From contig CP141142.1 in NCBI GenBank assembly GCA_035235625.1, positions 43,875,644-43,939,643 on the forward strand: 64,000 nucleotides of DNA, written 5' to 3'. Made by a program: the position numbers and the translations under genes. The stretch is from Saururus chinensis. Its lineage: Eukaryota; Streptophyta; Magnoliopsida; Piperales; Saururaceae. The notes under the pieces were generated by a model. It was not told the DNA's origin. It ran no database searches and was given only the letters and a program-made list of their open reading frames with translations. This document shows, in pieces, positions 34,307 to 45,539 of this stretch (positions are counted from its first letter, which is position 1; the number at the start of each line of letters is the position of its first letter).

Positions 34307-34740
34307 CCAGGTTGAGCAGTTTTTCTCGGAACCTATCTTCACAATCTTCAATATGCACCCCTGGTGTCAAACATGGGACCAACGGCAGGGCTATTATCTC
34401 CACTGGAATAGTATACCTCGACAGTATCCTTTTATTGAGCTTATTTACAAATGCATATATGTGATGGTTAATATACTATTGAACATGTTGTATATATGTT
34501 TTATCACCTTAATTGTTCAATTGACCACAAAAATGGGGAGAAGTTTGTAAAGCTGATAAACCATATTCTATATTTTGTTTCTTTAGCTTCAATTTCTAGA
34601 GATTTTAGGAGGTGGGTTTCCCTTAGGAACCTTGGTGGTTGTCATGGAGGATGCTGAATCACCTCATCATCTCCTCCTCCTAAGGAATTTCATGTCTCAA
34701 GGCATTGTTCATAATGAACCCCTTTTGTTCAAAAATTTGT
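34307..34740 (+). pseudogene. ELP4: Fragment of Elongator subunit 4 gene (two exons)
   Basis: ELP4 is a RecA-like subunit of the Elongator complex, which modifies wobble uridines of tRNA. The first exon (34307-34423) encodes FSRNLSSQSS and GVKHGTNGRAIISTG, and the second (34600 to about 34735, after TTTCTAG) encodes [20 protein letters not shown] and [20 protein letters not shown]. Joined across a 176-bp intron they follow the order of plant ELP4 N-terminal sequence in phase. After LLF the similarity ends and stops appear; no later ELP4 exon is seen before 36000. A normal ELP4 is about 350-380 residues, so only a quarter is left. It lies 270 bp beyond the copia 3' LTR and is a truncated copy. 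Confidence 0.8.
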
Positions 34741-36007
34741 TAGCCATTAAGAATTTCTGCATGTAGGACATTGGTGGCTCACTTGGATTCCACATTTCCA
34801 TTAAGATCGTCAACCCCGGTCTTACCAGTATATTGTCCTCCCTTGTTGATCGTGATATGGAGGCCATTCTGGATGTCAGTTTGCTATTGCTGTCTTAATT
34901 CTACTTTTGAAAAAAAAAATTGGTATAAAGTGCGCCATGTTGGGATTCGATGATGGAGTATATCAAGTATCAAGTTTGGATCAAGCTCTTAAGTACCCTT
35001 TTTTTTCCATTTATTCTCTTCAACAGGAAAATTCTATTATGTTTTTCTTGTCCCAGGGAGACTCTGAGGAGAGATTGGCAAGATAGGGAAAAAAGAGTGG
35101 TTATTTGTTACAGTTAGTTGAGGCTTTGCATAATCGAGGAGAGACATTCCATTTGCAAACTTTTTGTGTCCTCAGCCATAACACGAGAAGAGATTCCAAA
35201 GGAATTGCATTACCTATTAACAATGGTCTTGTGGTACGTTCCCACAGTAGATCACCATAAAACATGCTTTGTAAATTTGATTGCCATCAACGTGTTTTGT
35301 AAATTTGATTGCCATCAATGTACTTTGTAAAAGTTATACTTAATATAGTCCTAGTTTTATAATACTGAGAAAACTTCTTTGAATGTAAATTCTAGTTTTA
35401 TAATTTCTAAGGTCAAGCAAAAAAATATCATTTAGCTAGCATTTTAAACAAAATATCTTGTAAAAAAATATAAAAATTGTCATCAATTTGTCCTCTCAAC
35501 TTTTGTTAATGTCCCCAATAAACCACCACGAACTTCATGTTCTTCAATAATTGGACATGGATGGAGCCTAACCTGCATGGGGTGTCAAACAAACATGTTT
35601 AAGATATATATGAAATACAAGAAAGTTCCTTAAATGCAAGACAACACCTGAGTGGTTAAATGTCACTTTCATTTGTTTGGCATAAATGGGAGTTTGCACA
35701 AGCTTGCTATATTAAGAAAATATCAAAGTTAGTATATTTAATTGTATATGAAAAGCTAAAATTCTTGATAGAGAATAGTTACTTTACCTAAAGTACTTGT
35801 GTGTTAGAACCTTGACCCGGAATATCATGCGTATAAGGTTGCCAAGAATTCAAAAGGCTAATATTAATTGCATTTGAATGTGACATTCCCTAATAAACAT
35901 ATTTATAGGTATTAGCTTAAAAAAAGTTCACTAGTCTAGAATATACAAGAATAATTTATATAGTTTGAATTTCACCTATATAACTAGAGTGCATGAAGTG
36001 GATTGGG
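34741..36007. other. Non-coding spacer with a 28-bp tandem duplication
   Basis: No gene is supported. A unit containing TTTGTAAATTTGATTGCCATCAA is tandemly duplicated at about 35268-35325. A short frame near 34757-34895 (DIGGSLGFHISIKIV) is preceded by an acceptor-like CATGTAG but has no recognised homologue. Confidence 0.5.
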
Positions 36008-38143
36008 TTATATTGGATGAAATTGCCTTTTTGCTGTAATTTTTGTACGACTTTTTATCAAGACAACTTTGAATCCTTCTAGTACTACAAGCCTCACGAC
36101 CATTTTTTTTCTCATTTTGACCCCTTTTGCTATTTTTTCCATATGGTCAAAAGTACCATTATGTTCATCACTAATAACATGTAGTGCATTCTCTATGCGT
36201 GTGGGGATAGTCAGGGTGGTAGTATTGGATGTTCTACTTGAGCTTTCTTCAATGTCCTTCATAAGTTTGTATTTATACTCTTCAGTAATCAAATATCCTT
36301 CCTCTGTCTCTACAACCCTTGATAGTATTTTGACATAGTCTCGACACAACTCATTATAGTGTCTGCTCACTGATACATTAGGATCAACTTGTCTTTTAAG
36401 CTAATGACTATCAAATACAATTTCACTTTTAGCCTCCCTTGTCCATCTCTTTAAAATATATCTAGATGGAAGCACATGAATATTTTCGAAGTTGATAACC
36501 TTCAATGCATGCCCACATAGGATCCCAACAAATTCAAAATTTTTACAACTACATACAAGTGAATCTTCTAATGAGTCATACTTAACTATGTATTAATGAG
36601 ATTTTCCATTCAAACTAACTTTGTACTCGGTTCTTGTTCCCTCCTCAACATGTATATAAATTGCACGGTTTAGAAAAAACATTAAATTCTTTCTCAAACA
36701 TAGCAAACATAACTGGCGTATACACAATAGAAGCATGCTCTAAAATAGGAATAGGTGCATATAATTTTGGAGTTGCCTCTTTTATGCAAAAATCAGCTTT
36801 AGATTCATTGTTTCGATGATCTTCTACAACCCTTTCAAAATGGTTAAAAAACTCAAAGTAAAATGTGCTTACAACTCAGGTAGTGCTTTAAGATACTATT
36901 CACATTGTCACTTATTTGGGTGGTTTTCATATCTGCACAAAATGTGTTTCTCCTAAATACTAAAGCCCACTTTTCTTTATCTTTAAACAAAATTTCTATC
37001 CATGCATTATCCCTTACCTCATATTTCTCAACCATGTATTCCCAAGCAATTAAAAATTTTGACGACTCATTAAAATCAACTACAAAAATTCCAAAATAAG
37101 CTTTAAAAGTTTTAGAAGCACTGTAAACATTAGAGAGATGCTTTGCCGCATTTTGATAAATATGCCAAATGCAAAGACGATGATGAGCTTCTGGAATCAC
37201 TAAATATATTGCTCTAGCCATTGCAGCACATCGATTACTTTTAGGCCTTTTACTTGACGATGCCTAAATAAAAATTTCAAATAGCCATATGAATGAATCA
37301 ACAGTTTCACTGTACAAAAGGGATGCTCCAAAAATCATTGTTTGCCTATGATGATCTACACCAACAAAAACACCTAAGGGGCCTACTCTCTCGATTTGTT
37401 CTATAGGTTGTATCAAAACATATAACATCACCAAAATAAGCATAATCACATAAGGATTTTAAATCAACCCAAAAAATATTAGTTATTAGGTCAGCTTCAT
37501 CTAATTGATCAGAATGGAAAAACGATGGATCTTCCAATTGTTTTGTTTTGAAATACTCAATTATAGCTCATGCATCTCCTTTTAACATTGTTTTTTCCCT
37601 TTTTGTTCTCAAGTAGTTTTTATAGTCTAGAGGAAGACAACCAAGATTTTTCACACCACCAACTTGTCTACTCATGAATTCAACCACTACTTTAGGTGCT
37701 ATAACTGAACTATATGCTAGGTCTACAGTTGCAATGTCGGCCTTTGTTAACTTTCTATAAGACCTTAAAAAGTAGACTTTTGAAGGGGTTGTGGGTCCAT
37801 GATTGTGAGCAAGCTCAAATTGGGTAATACAAAATTTTCTATTAGATTGACGAACAAGTTTAATATATGCTTCTCATCCAGTTCGTGTAAATGCACGTAG
37901 ATTTTTAACAACCTGACAATGCTTATCATTAATTCTAAATCCTTCTTTTGAGCAACAATATTTCCTAACTTGCACCAATTTGTCCTCGTTTCGAGATACC
38001 CACGCTTTTTGAATACTAAATCTTGTCTTTTCATTATATTTATTGTAAAAAGCATATGCATCTTGTTCATTATCGAATTCCATACCAATTTTAGGGACTT
38101 GATGCACTGAAATAATGTTCAATAAAATATTTTCAAATTTCAA
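36008..38143 (-). pseudogene. FAR1/FHY3-like transposase-derived gene, broken
   Basis: FAR1-related proteins are transcription factors derived from MULE transposases. In minus-strand order: a FAR1 DNA-binding domain (38143-37874: GMEFDNEQDAYAFYNKYNEK, YCCSKEGFR), the transposase core (37537-37264: FGDVICFDTTYRTNRE, FGASLLYSETVDSFIWLFE), then CAAMARAIYLVIPEAHHRLC and WHIYQNAAKHL (37221-36853), a SWIM zinc finger near 36590-36500 (LVCSCKNFEFVGILCGHALK) and a C-terminal helix segment (36370-36008). Stops and shifts lie near 37870, 37570, 37400, 37265 and 36850. The usual TDQCAAM motif reads SNRCAAM, so the second catalytic Asp is missing. The N-terminal part lies at 39456-39852, beyond an insertion. 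Confidence 0.85.
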
Positions 38144-39455
38144 ATTGCAATCCTATTTTGTATTAATTCATTGCTTATTTGGGCTATTTATGTTTTAAAT
38201 AGGTTAGTTGGACCTTAATTGAGTTTACATGCTAAACAGGCTTCAACAGGATCCAACTGGAATATGAAGTGAAGCCCAACTACCCAAAGCTATTTAAAAG
38301 TCAAGAATAGGCTCCTAATGGTCTACACATACATGGAATGGTCGAACACAACCTTGTGGACCCGTTTGATTTGATATTTGCATCAAGAGAACTAAATTAG
38401 GAAAGAAGCTGATTCGGACAGATTGACACAGCCGTAGTATTTTAACCATATCTTTCTCTGTATAATTCAGATTGATACGATTCTAGTGGCATTGGAAAGA
38501 AGACTTCTTTGGCTACAAGTCTTATTTTAGGACAAAATTCTAAATCCAGAAGATATATGGGTCGAATCTGGCATGCAATCAAACAGCTAGTAAACTAACC
38601 TGAGGCCAGCACATAAAGAATATTTTCATTGATTTTGATTGATACACATAAGGAAAGATAATGAGGCTGATTGGATATCTAAAGAAAGAATCAAAGATAC
38701 ATATTTGATAAATAAATCATTGATTTATTTGATTTATTTAGTATCTAATCATTGCCAAAGAAGTAACCAATCAGGCAATCAATCAGAATGCAATCTAGAG
38801 ATTTGATTTCACTTTCCTCTTTGAAGCAACCCCTTCTATTCCTATAAATGGAGGGGTGGACGTGATAGAAGGGGCAACCCCTCCTCTTTGGAGCTCTCTT
38901 CTCCTATTTTCTTCTCTCATTTTGTATTTTTGTTTTAGTTTTATTGTAATGGCTTTCTAAAAGCTCTCAAGCTAAGGCTAGGAATGAAGTTTGTACTTGA
39001 TGTTTAATGGATACTTTGATTCAAGTAAGTTCTTTATCATTTTAAATTGATGTTTTATATTTAAAGAGTTTATAATCTATACAATTATTTGATTCAGCGT
39101 TGACGAAAGGCACGTTGAATGCTTATAATTCCCTGTGATTATATACTTAATGCTTTCACATAGTAAACAATTAATTACTATTGTTCTATTTCAAAGTTCT
39201 TTAAAAGATAAATTTTTCGATTGAGATAAATTTTCATTTGATCTTAATTGAGTTATCATTTGAATGAAGTATACATTAGAGATTTATTGCAAGTGGATTT
39301 TTGATGCTTTAGCATTTTCTCTTTGAATTGTCTCTTATTATCTATTTCACTTTCCTTCTCTATTCTCTTCGTAATAGTTTTCTGTGTCACACAAGGCTTT
39401 CCTTGTGGATCGACCTTGTTTACTATAGTTGACAAGTAAAAAAAGAAATCTGAAC
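38144..39455. mobile_element. Probable LTR-like insertion splitting the FAR1-like gene
   Basis: Separates the FAR1 DNA-binding domain from its N-terminal exon. On the plus strand it has a TATA motif (CTATAAATGGAGG near 38842), then transcribed-looking sequence, and near 39395 CTTTCCTTGTGGATCGACC, a motif often found close to the 3' end of Ty3/gypsy LTRs. Exact ends and target duplications could not be fixed, so part of it could be intron. Confidence 0.5.
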
Positions 39456-39852
39456 TAGACTCCTTCATAGTCTTGGTTTGGACGTAACAACAGGACCCAA
39501 CTTGATTCATCTTTATCCATCACATGCACACTAAAATCCTTTAAAGTTTTATCATTATTTGCACGTGTTGAATCATTGTTTGATTCCATACCATCATGGA
39601 CCCAATTTGATTCACCTTTATCCCTCATATGAGCACTACAATCTTTCACAGTTCTATCATCATTTGAAATGAAATTTTTATCCCCCAAATCTTTACCAAC
39701 TTTAGGTACCTGACTTGGTTCGCCTTTATGCCTCACATGAACATTACAATCTTTCAAATTTCATCATCATTTTCACCTAATAAGTCAAAATCTAGTCGAC
39801 ATATTGATCTCATATTTGTGTTATTGGGGATAAAACACTCCTTGTCATCCAT
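39456..39852 (-). pseudogene. N-terminal part of the FAR1-like gene
   Basis: Starts at the ATG at 39852 (MDDKECFIPNNTNMRSICRL), shifts frame near 39757, and then carries three degenerate repeats of about 20 residues: KDCNVHVRHKGEPSQVPKV, KDCSAHMRDKGESNWV and KDFSVHVMDKDESSWV. The first ends in QVPKV and the DNA-binding domain downstream begins QVPKIGMEF, which suggests a further copy once joined them. This is an unusual N-terminus for the family. Confidence 0.65.
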
Positions 39853-40349
39853 GATGCTTGTTATGAAATAATAAAGATACAATGACCTGTATGAATTAAA
39901 GAGATATTAACATAACAATATTTATTTTTATGAACTAATTAATAAAATAACAAGCATAAATTAAAATCATTATTATAAGTATACAAGGAAGTTATATAAA
40001 CATACTTTTTTTTGATAAACTATCCAATTGAAAGGTACTTGTAAATGGGACGTTGGGCCTACTAAAGAGAATAAGTAATTTAGACTTTACTATATGCATG
40101 CAAGCATATGGTTTATAATATTTAAATGTACTAAATTAAATGGTTTTCTTCCTAACATATATAAAATAACATGCATATAATCATCTTGAACAAATGTATT
40201 ATCTTTTATAATAAAAAATATAAAGTAATAGTAAAAAAATACCTATTGTAATTAATGCAAAAGTATGGTACTTAGAGAGGATTAAAAAGTGCTGATGGAC
40301 AAACTAACCTTAGTGTCTCCCATTTTGCTTCACTATTTTAATGTGTCAC
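39853..40349. other. AT-rich spacer
   Basis: No gene or clear element. Probable promoter side of the broken FAR1-like gene on the minus strand and anonymous AT-rich DNA. Confidence 0.5.
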
Positions 40350-40357
40350 TATTGGGT
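40350..40357. repeat. hAT-type 8-bp target duplication, left
   Basis: TATTGGGT, matching TATTGGCT at 41896-41903 in seven of eight positions. Confidence 0.75.
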
Positions 40358-41895
40358 TAGGGCTATTAACGAGCCCAGCTGGCTCGTTGAGCAGACCCAA
40401 CTTGGCTCGGCTCGAATTAAGCTTGACTTGAATCAAGCTCGACTCGAACTCCATTCGAGCTTGAACAGGTTCAAGCCGAATTTGAGCATATCCCTACTCA
40501 ACTCGAATAAAACTTAAACTCGATGCTACTCGGCTCAAACTCTAGCTCGAATATAGTTTTAAAATTATATATAAATAATATATAATAAATAATACATATA
40601 TATACATATTTTATATAAACATAATTGTTAATTTTAATATATATTTACGGCATACTCCCTCCATTCTAGATTAATAGCTCTATTTAATTAGTTCATTTTG
40701 AAAAATCTAATGCAACTATTAATCTAGGACGTATGGAATATATAGAACGACATATATATATACCAATATCATGTATTATATATGATATATGAGACCCATT
40801 TATATGAGCCAAAGTTCACTCACGACTGCGTAAGAATCGATGTTATGCATCCTTATATTACAATCCAACAACACACATAACTCAGGAGGCAGATTAGTTT
40901 GTCTTCTTATGCCCCTTAGATCTCAATTTAATGGCCCATGATGTGTTGGCTCACATTGATGTACGTGAACCTAAAATCATATAAATTTTTTTTCATGATA
41001 TATAGCCTTGTTAAATTGTAATGGATATATAGTTTTTATATATGATATATATTTTATAAAAATAAAAACATTAGAGACATAAACACTAATATACTCATTT
41101 TGTCCCAAATTAATAGCTCTATTTAATTTTTAAAGATGAACTAAAATTAGTTCAATTGAAAAACCAAATGGAGTTATAAATATATGATGGAAGGTCAACA
41201 TGATATCCCATTAATATACTTAAAAATACTTCTAAAAGAAGCATGACATTAGGGTACCAACTTTAGTCTAGAAAAGAATGATTAAATATTTTTTTAAAAG
41301 TTGAAGCATGACACTAGGACCTTTCTCATCTTATAAAATGTATATATTTTTACATGTACTTTAGAATTTTTTAGAGACATACTAAGGCTAAATAATAGTT
41401 CTTTTATTAGTGATTTTATAAGCATGTAAAGAAAAGAAAACACGAAGAAGTAGATGACATTGTTGCCTAAATGAGTTTTTATTTTTTGCATCTTTTTTAG
41501 TGATTATATGTATATAAAGAGAGGAAAATAATAATGCTGTATTTTTTTAGCATATGTAACTAAAACTTATTTGTCATAGTTTTCTTCTTTCATAGTGACT
41601 ATCATCAGATGTTCATAGTGTAGTCGTAATACTTATTGAAGTATATTTATTAATATTTAATACTAAAAACATATTAGTATGTGTGATATTTCATATATTT
41701 TAGATTTACATATAGATTATTTTTATTTTTTTAGTTCGAGCCTAGGCTCATGATTTACTTATTCAAGTTCGAGATCGAGCTCGAGCCAAGCTTTAGATTT
41801 CTAATTCGAGCCGAGCTCGAGCTCGAGCTGAGCTTTAGCAATTCGAGCTCGAGCTATAAAAGCCTAATACTCGGCTCGGCTCATTAACACCCCTA
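40358..41895. mobile_element. Non-autonomous hAT-like DNA transposon (1538 bp)
   Basis: Left end TAGGGCTATTAACGAGCC and right end (reverse complement) TAGGGGTGTTAATGAGCC are inverted repeats. Subterminal zones of about 180 bp on both sides are dense in CTCGAGC/GCTCGA words. The 8-bp flanking duplication is the length expected for hAT elements. The interior (40560-41735) is AT-rich without a transposase frame, so mobilisation would need enzyme from elsewhere. Two smaller MITE-like units sit inside it. Confidence 0.8.
40650..40743. repeat. Small MITE-like unit inside the hAT-like element
   Basis: TACTCCCTCCATTCTAGATT at one end and, in reverse complement, TATTCCATACGTCCTAGATT at the other form an imperfect terminal inverted repeat, similar to Stowaway-like CTCCCTCC ends. 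A related unit occurs at about 41090-41190. Confidence 0.55.
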
Positions 41896-41903
41896 TATTG
41901 GCT
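41896..41903. repeat. hAT-type 8-bp target duplication, right
   Basis: TATTGGCT, one mismatch to 40350-40357. Confidence 0.75.
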
Positions 41904-43938
41904 AAACAATAATTTAGAGGGATTATGTAATAACTTCACCATTTGGCACTTTCACTCAACTGTATTTTGACAATTACGTTCAATGCTCCACGAAATAGTG
42001 AATAAAATAGTAAAAAACTATAGCATTAGAACCAAATTTTTATCCTAACCTTGTCAAAAAAATTTGGACTCTTCAATGCACTCTTGAGGGATGCTTCAAC
42101 GCTCCATGGAATGGAAAAAGAGAGACGCTTCAATGCTCTATGGAAAAGAAAATTATATTTTAATAAAAATTAAAAAAGAATTAATAGGTTGTAAAATATA
42201 AAAGAAAATGAATATTTTTAATAAAAGTCAAACCAAATGGCCAAATGGGAGAGTCGGAATGGAGGCTACAAAAACTTTTTTGTATGGAACGGAGGTTGTA
42301 AAAGCTTGGTACATATGGAATAGGCTTAGAAATTAGGTTTTTTTTTTTAATACGGGCCCCACAAAAAGAAGTTAGGGCGTTTTCTCAAACGCCATCTTGT
42401 ATCACGTGGTCTCACGTGACAAACTTCCACCTAGTTGGCTTTTATCGCCTCACCAGAGGCATCTTTGATGAAGCTTCACTAGGGGATCAGAATTCATACA
42501 CTTGTATGATGGGGTAAGCGGATAAATCAAACTTGCCTGTCCTACAAGTGATATGGTACACGTGTATGATGGGGCTAGCAGAAAAATCATGCCTACTTGT
42601 GCAATATACACCACGTACGGCCTTTGTAACAAAGCTTTGCACCAAGTTGCACCTGCAATCTAATCAAAACATGATATGTCATGGTCTAAAAACATTTGAC
42701 GAACACACATGGCTTTCATGGTGTAAAAATAATATAAACTTTGTCTTTTGTTTCGGAAAAAAAGTGTTATGAGTGTAGGCGTATGTGAGCAAGGGCAGAG
42801 CAAGGACTTGTAGTGAGGAGGGGTAAACTTGAATACAAAGGGCATATAGTATACTATAAAGAGAGGAAACAAGAAGAGGAGAGGGGGAAAATATTATGTT
42901 AGAAGGCATGACTACTACAGTATGTTTTTTTGTTATGTATTTTGTTTGAAGCTCAGTATAGAGATTTTGGGAGTGGGTTTGTTGCCATTGTATCCGAATA
43001 CCTTTTCTTTGTGTTGTTTTCTGGGTTTAAAACTCAATATTATGGTTATATATATAAACAAAATTATTAGTGAGTATGGTTATTATTAGTTGTTTTTGGT
43101 TTAGTTATATATGAATAAATCTATTTCTAGATACTTTTTTTTAGGATATTAGATACTTATGTTTTTTTTTATAATTCTTTGATTCTTGATATTGTTGTCA
43201 TAATTTGTTTATTTTGATACATTTTTTATATGTTTTACTCATTTTGTTAAAACATTTACAATTTTTTTTGTTATTCTCCCAGAAAACTTTGAATTGATGA
43301 TAAGATTCTTACATTTTATCAAATTTTTAGTTATAGTAAGTTGTATGTATTTTTTTAGATATTTTTGTTGGCTAAGTTCTTGTATTGCACTTAATATATT
43401 ATTGTAAGATTTTATCCATCTAATTATAGTTAAAACTATGTAAAAATCATGGTATTATGACAAAAAATAAGCTTACAGGTGTCTTAGAATAAATTCAGGT
43501 TGGGTATTCGGGTTAGGTTGTGAGATATTTGGGTCGGGTTGGGTTTTGCGTCATTCGGGTTAGGTTGTAAAATATTTGGGTTGCATCGGATTGGATTTTA
43601 GTTTCTCTTGTAAGGTTGGATTAGGTAATGGATTTTTAACCTTGATTTGTCGTTTCGGATCTTAGTCTTATCTTGATGAGCCAAAGAGACGAGATCTTGG
43701 AAATAACTGGGTGAGATCACGTAAAACAATCTCAATTATATAGTTAATCAAAATAAATTTGTCTATATATATATATATTTAACAATCTAAGTACATATTA
43801 TAATTTACAAAAAATATTAATATTAAATAATTCTAAATTTATTTTGTGGCATAAATTATATAAAATAATTAGAATATATAATATATAATGATAGTGTAAA
43901 ATGAGAGTAAACATAATTAATATTTATCAAAAAAATCT
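41904..43938. other. Non-coding AT-rich stretch with dispersed repeats
   Basis: Holds copy 2 of the dispersed repeat (42369-42497), two loosely repeated 65-bp blocks (42505-42625, around TGTATGATGGGG), a CGGGTT-rich patch at 43490-43640 and a (TA)n tract near 43765. No gene is supported. Confidence 0.55.
42369..42497 (-). repeat. Dispersed inverted repeat, copy 2
   Basis: Reverse complement of 21157-21288, about 130 bp, diverged by substitutions and small indels. No coding content. Confidence 0.8.
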
Positions 43939-44212
43939 AGGTAAAATTATATAAATAATAATTAAAAAAAATTATTTACCAAAATAAATCACTTTGAGAA
44001 ATATTTTTCAAAGTGATGTTCTTTTTTGCCACATAGGCGCCAAACAAGTAATTAACGCTTACATAGCATTTTTTTTAATTTTTTAATTAATTTTATTATT
44101 TAAAATAACAAAATTAACTTTAAGTTAATTTCGTCCTTTCAAACGACAAAATCGGGTTATATTAATAACACCTGAACCCGATTTCGTGGTTTGAAACGAC
44201 GAAATCACCACA
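43939..44212. repeat. Left terminal inverted repeat with palindromic motifs
   Basis: Aligns with the reverse complement of 46641-46930: shared blocks include ATAAATAATAATTAAAAAA, AACGCTTACRTRG and GAAACGACGAAATCACC. It holds two copies of a near-palindrome of the form TTTCGTCGTTTGAAACGACG. Confidence 0.85.
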
Positions 44213-44279
44213 CGCCCACCCGATTCCGTCTGCATGGATATTATACCAACACGAATACAAGGAATCCATTACACGTCTC

Positions 44280-44770
44280 TTGCTGCGGGACCTATCTAAT
44301 GCCTCTTCTCGGCGTTTACACTGAAGACTTCCTCAGCTCCACCTCCCAGGCCTTCGCCGCTCCATCTCCCTGGCCCTCTAGACCTCCTTCTCATTTGCGG
44401 GCAACCTCGCTCCCTGCTCGGAGACTGGGGACTTCTTCATCGCCTATGCAGACGGCAACTTTGCGGCCCTTGTAACTAGGTAGTGCGATGACTTCTCCTC
44501 TATCACGGGTAACCCTGTGCAGCGGGTTGTCTACCGACGTGCTGTCGTCCACTCCGACTTTCAGATGGAACACCCATTCACCACCTCCACATCGCCTCCA
44601 ACTTTCGATTCACCGCTGGATCCATTTGGTTGACCTCGGCATCAGGCTCGGCGTCTACTGGATCGTAATAATGCATGCTCTATCGGTGAGGCATTCCAGC
44701 CCGGTGGAGCTCCTCAAGATCAGTGTGGTGCAGGCTCTATTGGTCAAGCGCAGCGTCAGCCGAAGGTCCA
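44280..44770 (+). pseudogene. Captured fragment(s) of unidentified gene
   Basis: GC-rich, with exon-like composition and short frames such as SETGDFFIAYADGNFAALV and ITGNPVQRVVYRRAVVHSDF interrupted by stops. I do not recognise the source. The downstream part lies in the same open frame as the DUF4408 fragment, giving a chimeric frame of 286 codons from 44488. Confidence 0.45.
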
Positions 44771-45400
44771 CTGGAAGGACGACATGGTATCTTCAGGCTC
44801 TCGTCGAGGCCCTCGTCGCAGTCATTTCCCTCGTGTGGTTCTCCTCGAGCCTCCCCCTCGCCTTCTTCAGCCACCTCGCTGCCATCCTCGTCACCCCCCG
44901 CTTCGTCTTCTTCATCAGCAACACTATCATCGTCACCCTCGTCATAAAGTCGGGGCGTCTAAATGCGCAAACGTTTCTTCCGGATAACTTCCCCACCTCT
45001 GACCTCTATGACGGGTTACTTAGAAATGACGAGGGCCAAGCCTCCGAGGCCAAAGAGGTGAATGAGAAGGAAGAGGTAATGTGCCTAGACAAGACTGTGT
45101 GCATGGAGAATCCCCATGAGGGAAAGGACTCAACCTTGTCGATGGATTCCCAGTTGCCGCTGGTGGCGGACGAGAAGAAGGAGTACTATCGAAGGACCAC
45201 GTCGGACATGATGGTGGCGTACCAGAAGAAGGCGGAGCTGCGGCGATACGACAGTGATAACTCGTGCCAGAGGCTGGAAGAATCGGGGCCTACCCGGTCA
45301 AACTCGGAGTCGGATATGAGCAGCGAGGAGTTCCGAATGGCGATATAGAGGCGTTCATAGCAAGGCAGCTCAAGTTTCAGAAAGATGAATTGTGCAAGTG
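44771..45400 (+). pseudogene. Captured fragment of DUF4408/DUF761 plant protein
   Basis: The frame 44488-45348 carries, in its second part, a hydrophobic segment LVTPRFVFFISNTIIVTLVI typical of the DUF4408 N-terminal membrane region, then an acidic and charged middle, then SSEEFR. A small frameshift later, IEAFIARQLKFQKDEL matches the DUF761 C-terminal motif. The family is plant-specific and of unknown molecular role. The fragment seems to run from the membrane segment to the C-terminus and ends near 45400. Its own N-terminus is replaced by foreign sequence. The long open frame could be expressed as a chimera, but the shift before DUF761 removes the normal end. Confidence 0.7.
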
Positions 45401-45539
45401 AGCTGGGCCTGCTCCTGGTGTTCAAACAGGTCATAGTGGGGGAAGTAGATGATGGCGGGCTGGGCTGACGGTGAGAGAGGAGGTGTAGAAGCAGATGATG
45501 GCGTACCGGGCTGGCATGCAGACATTTCTCTCGCTTCTC

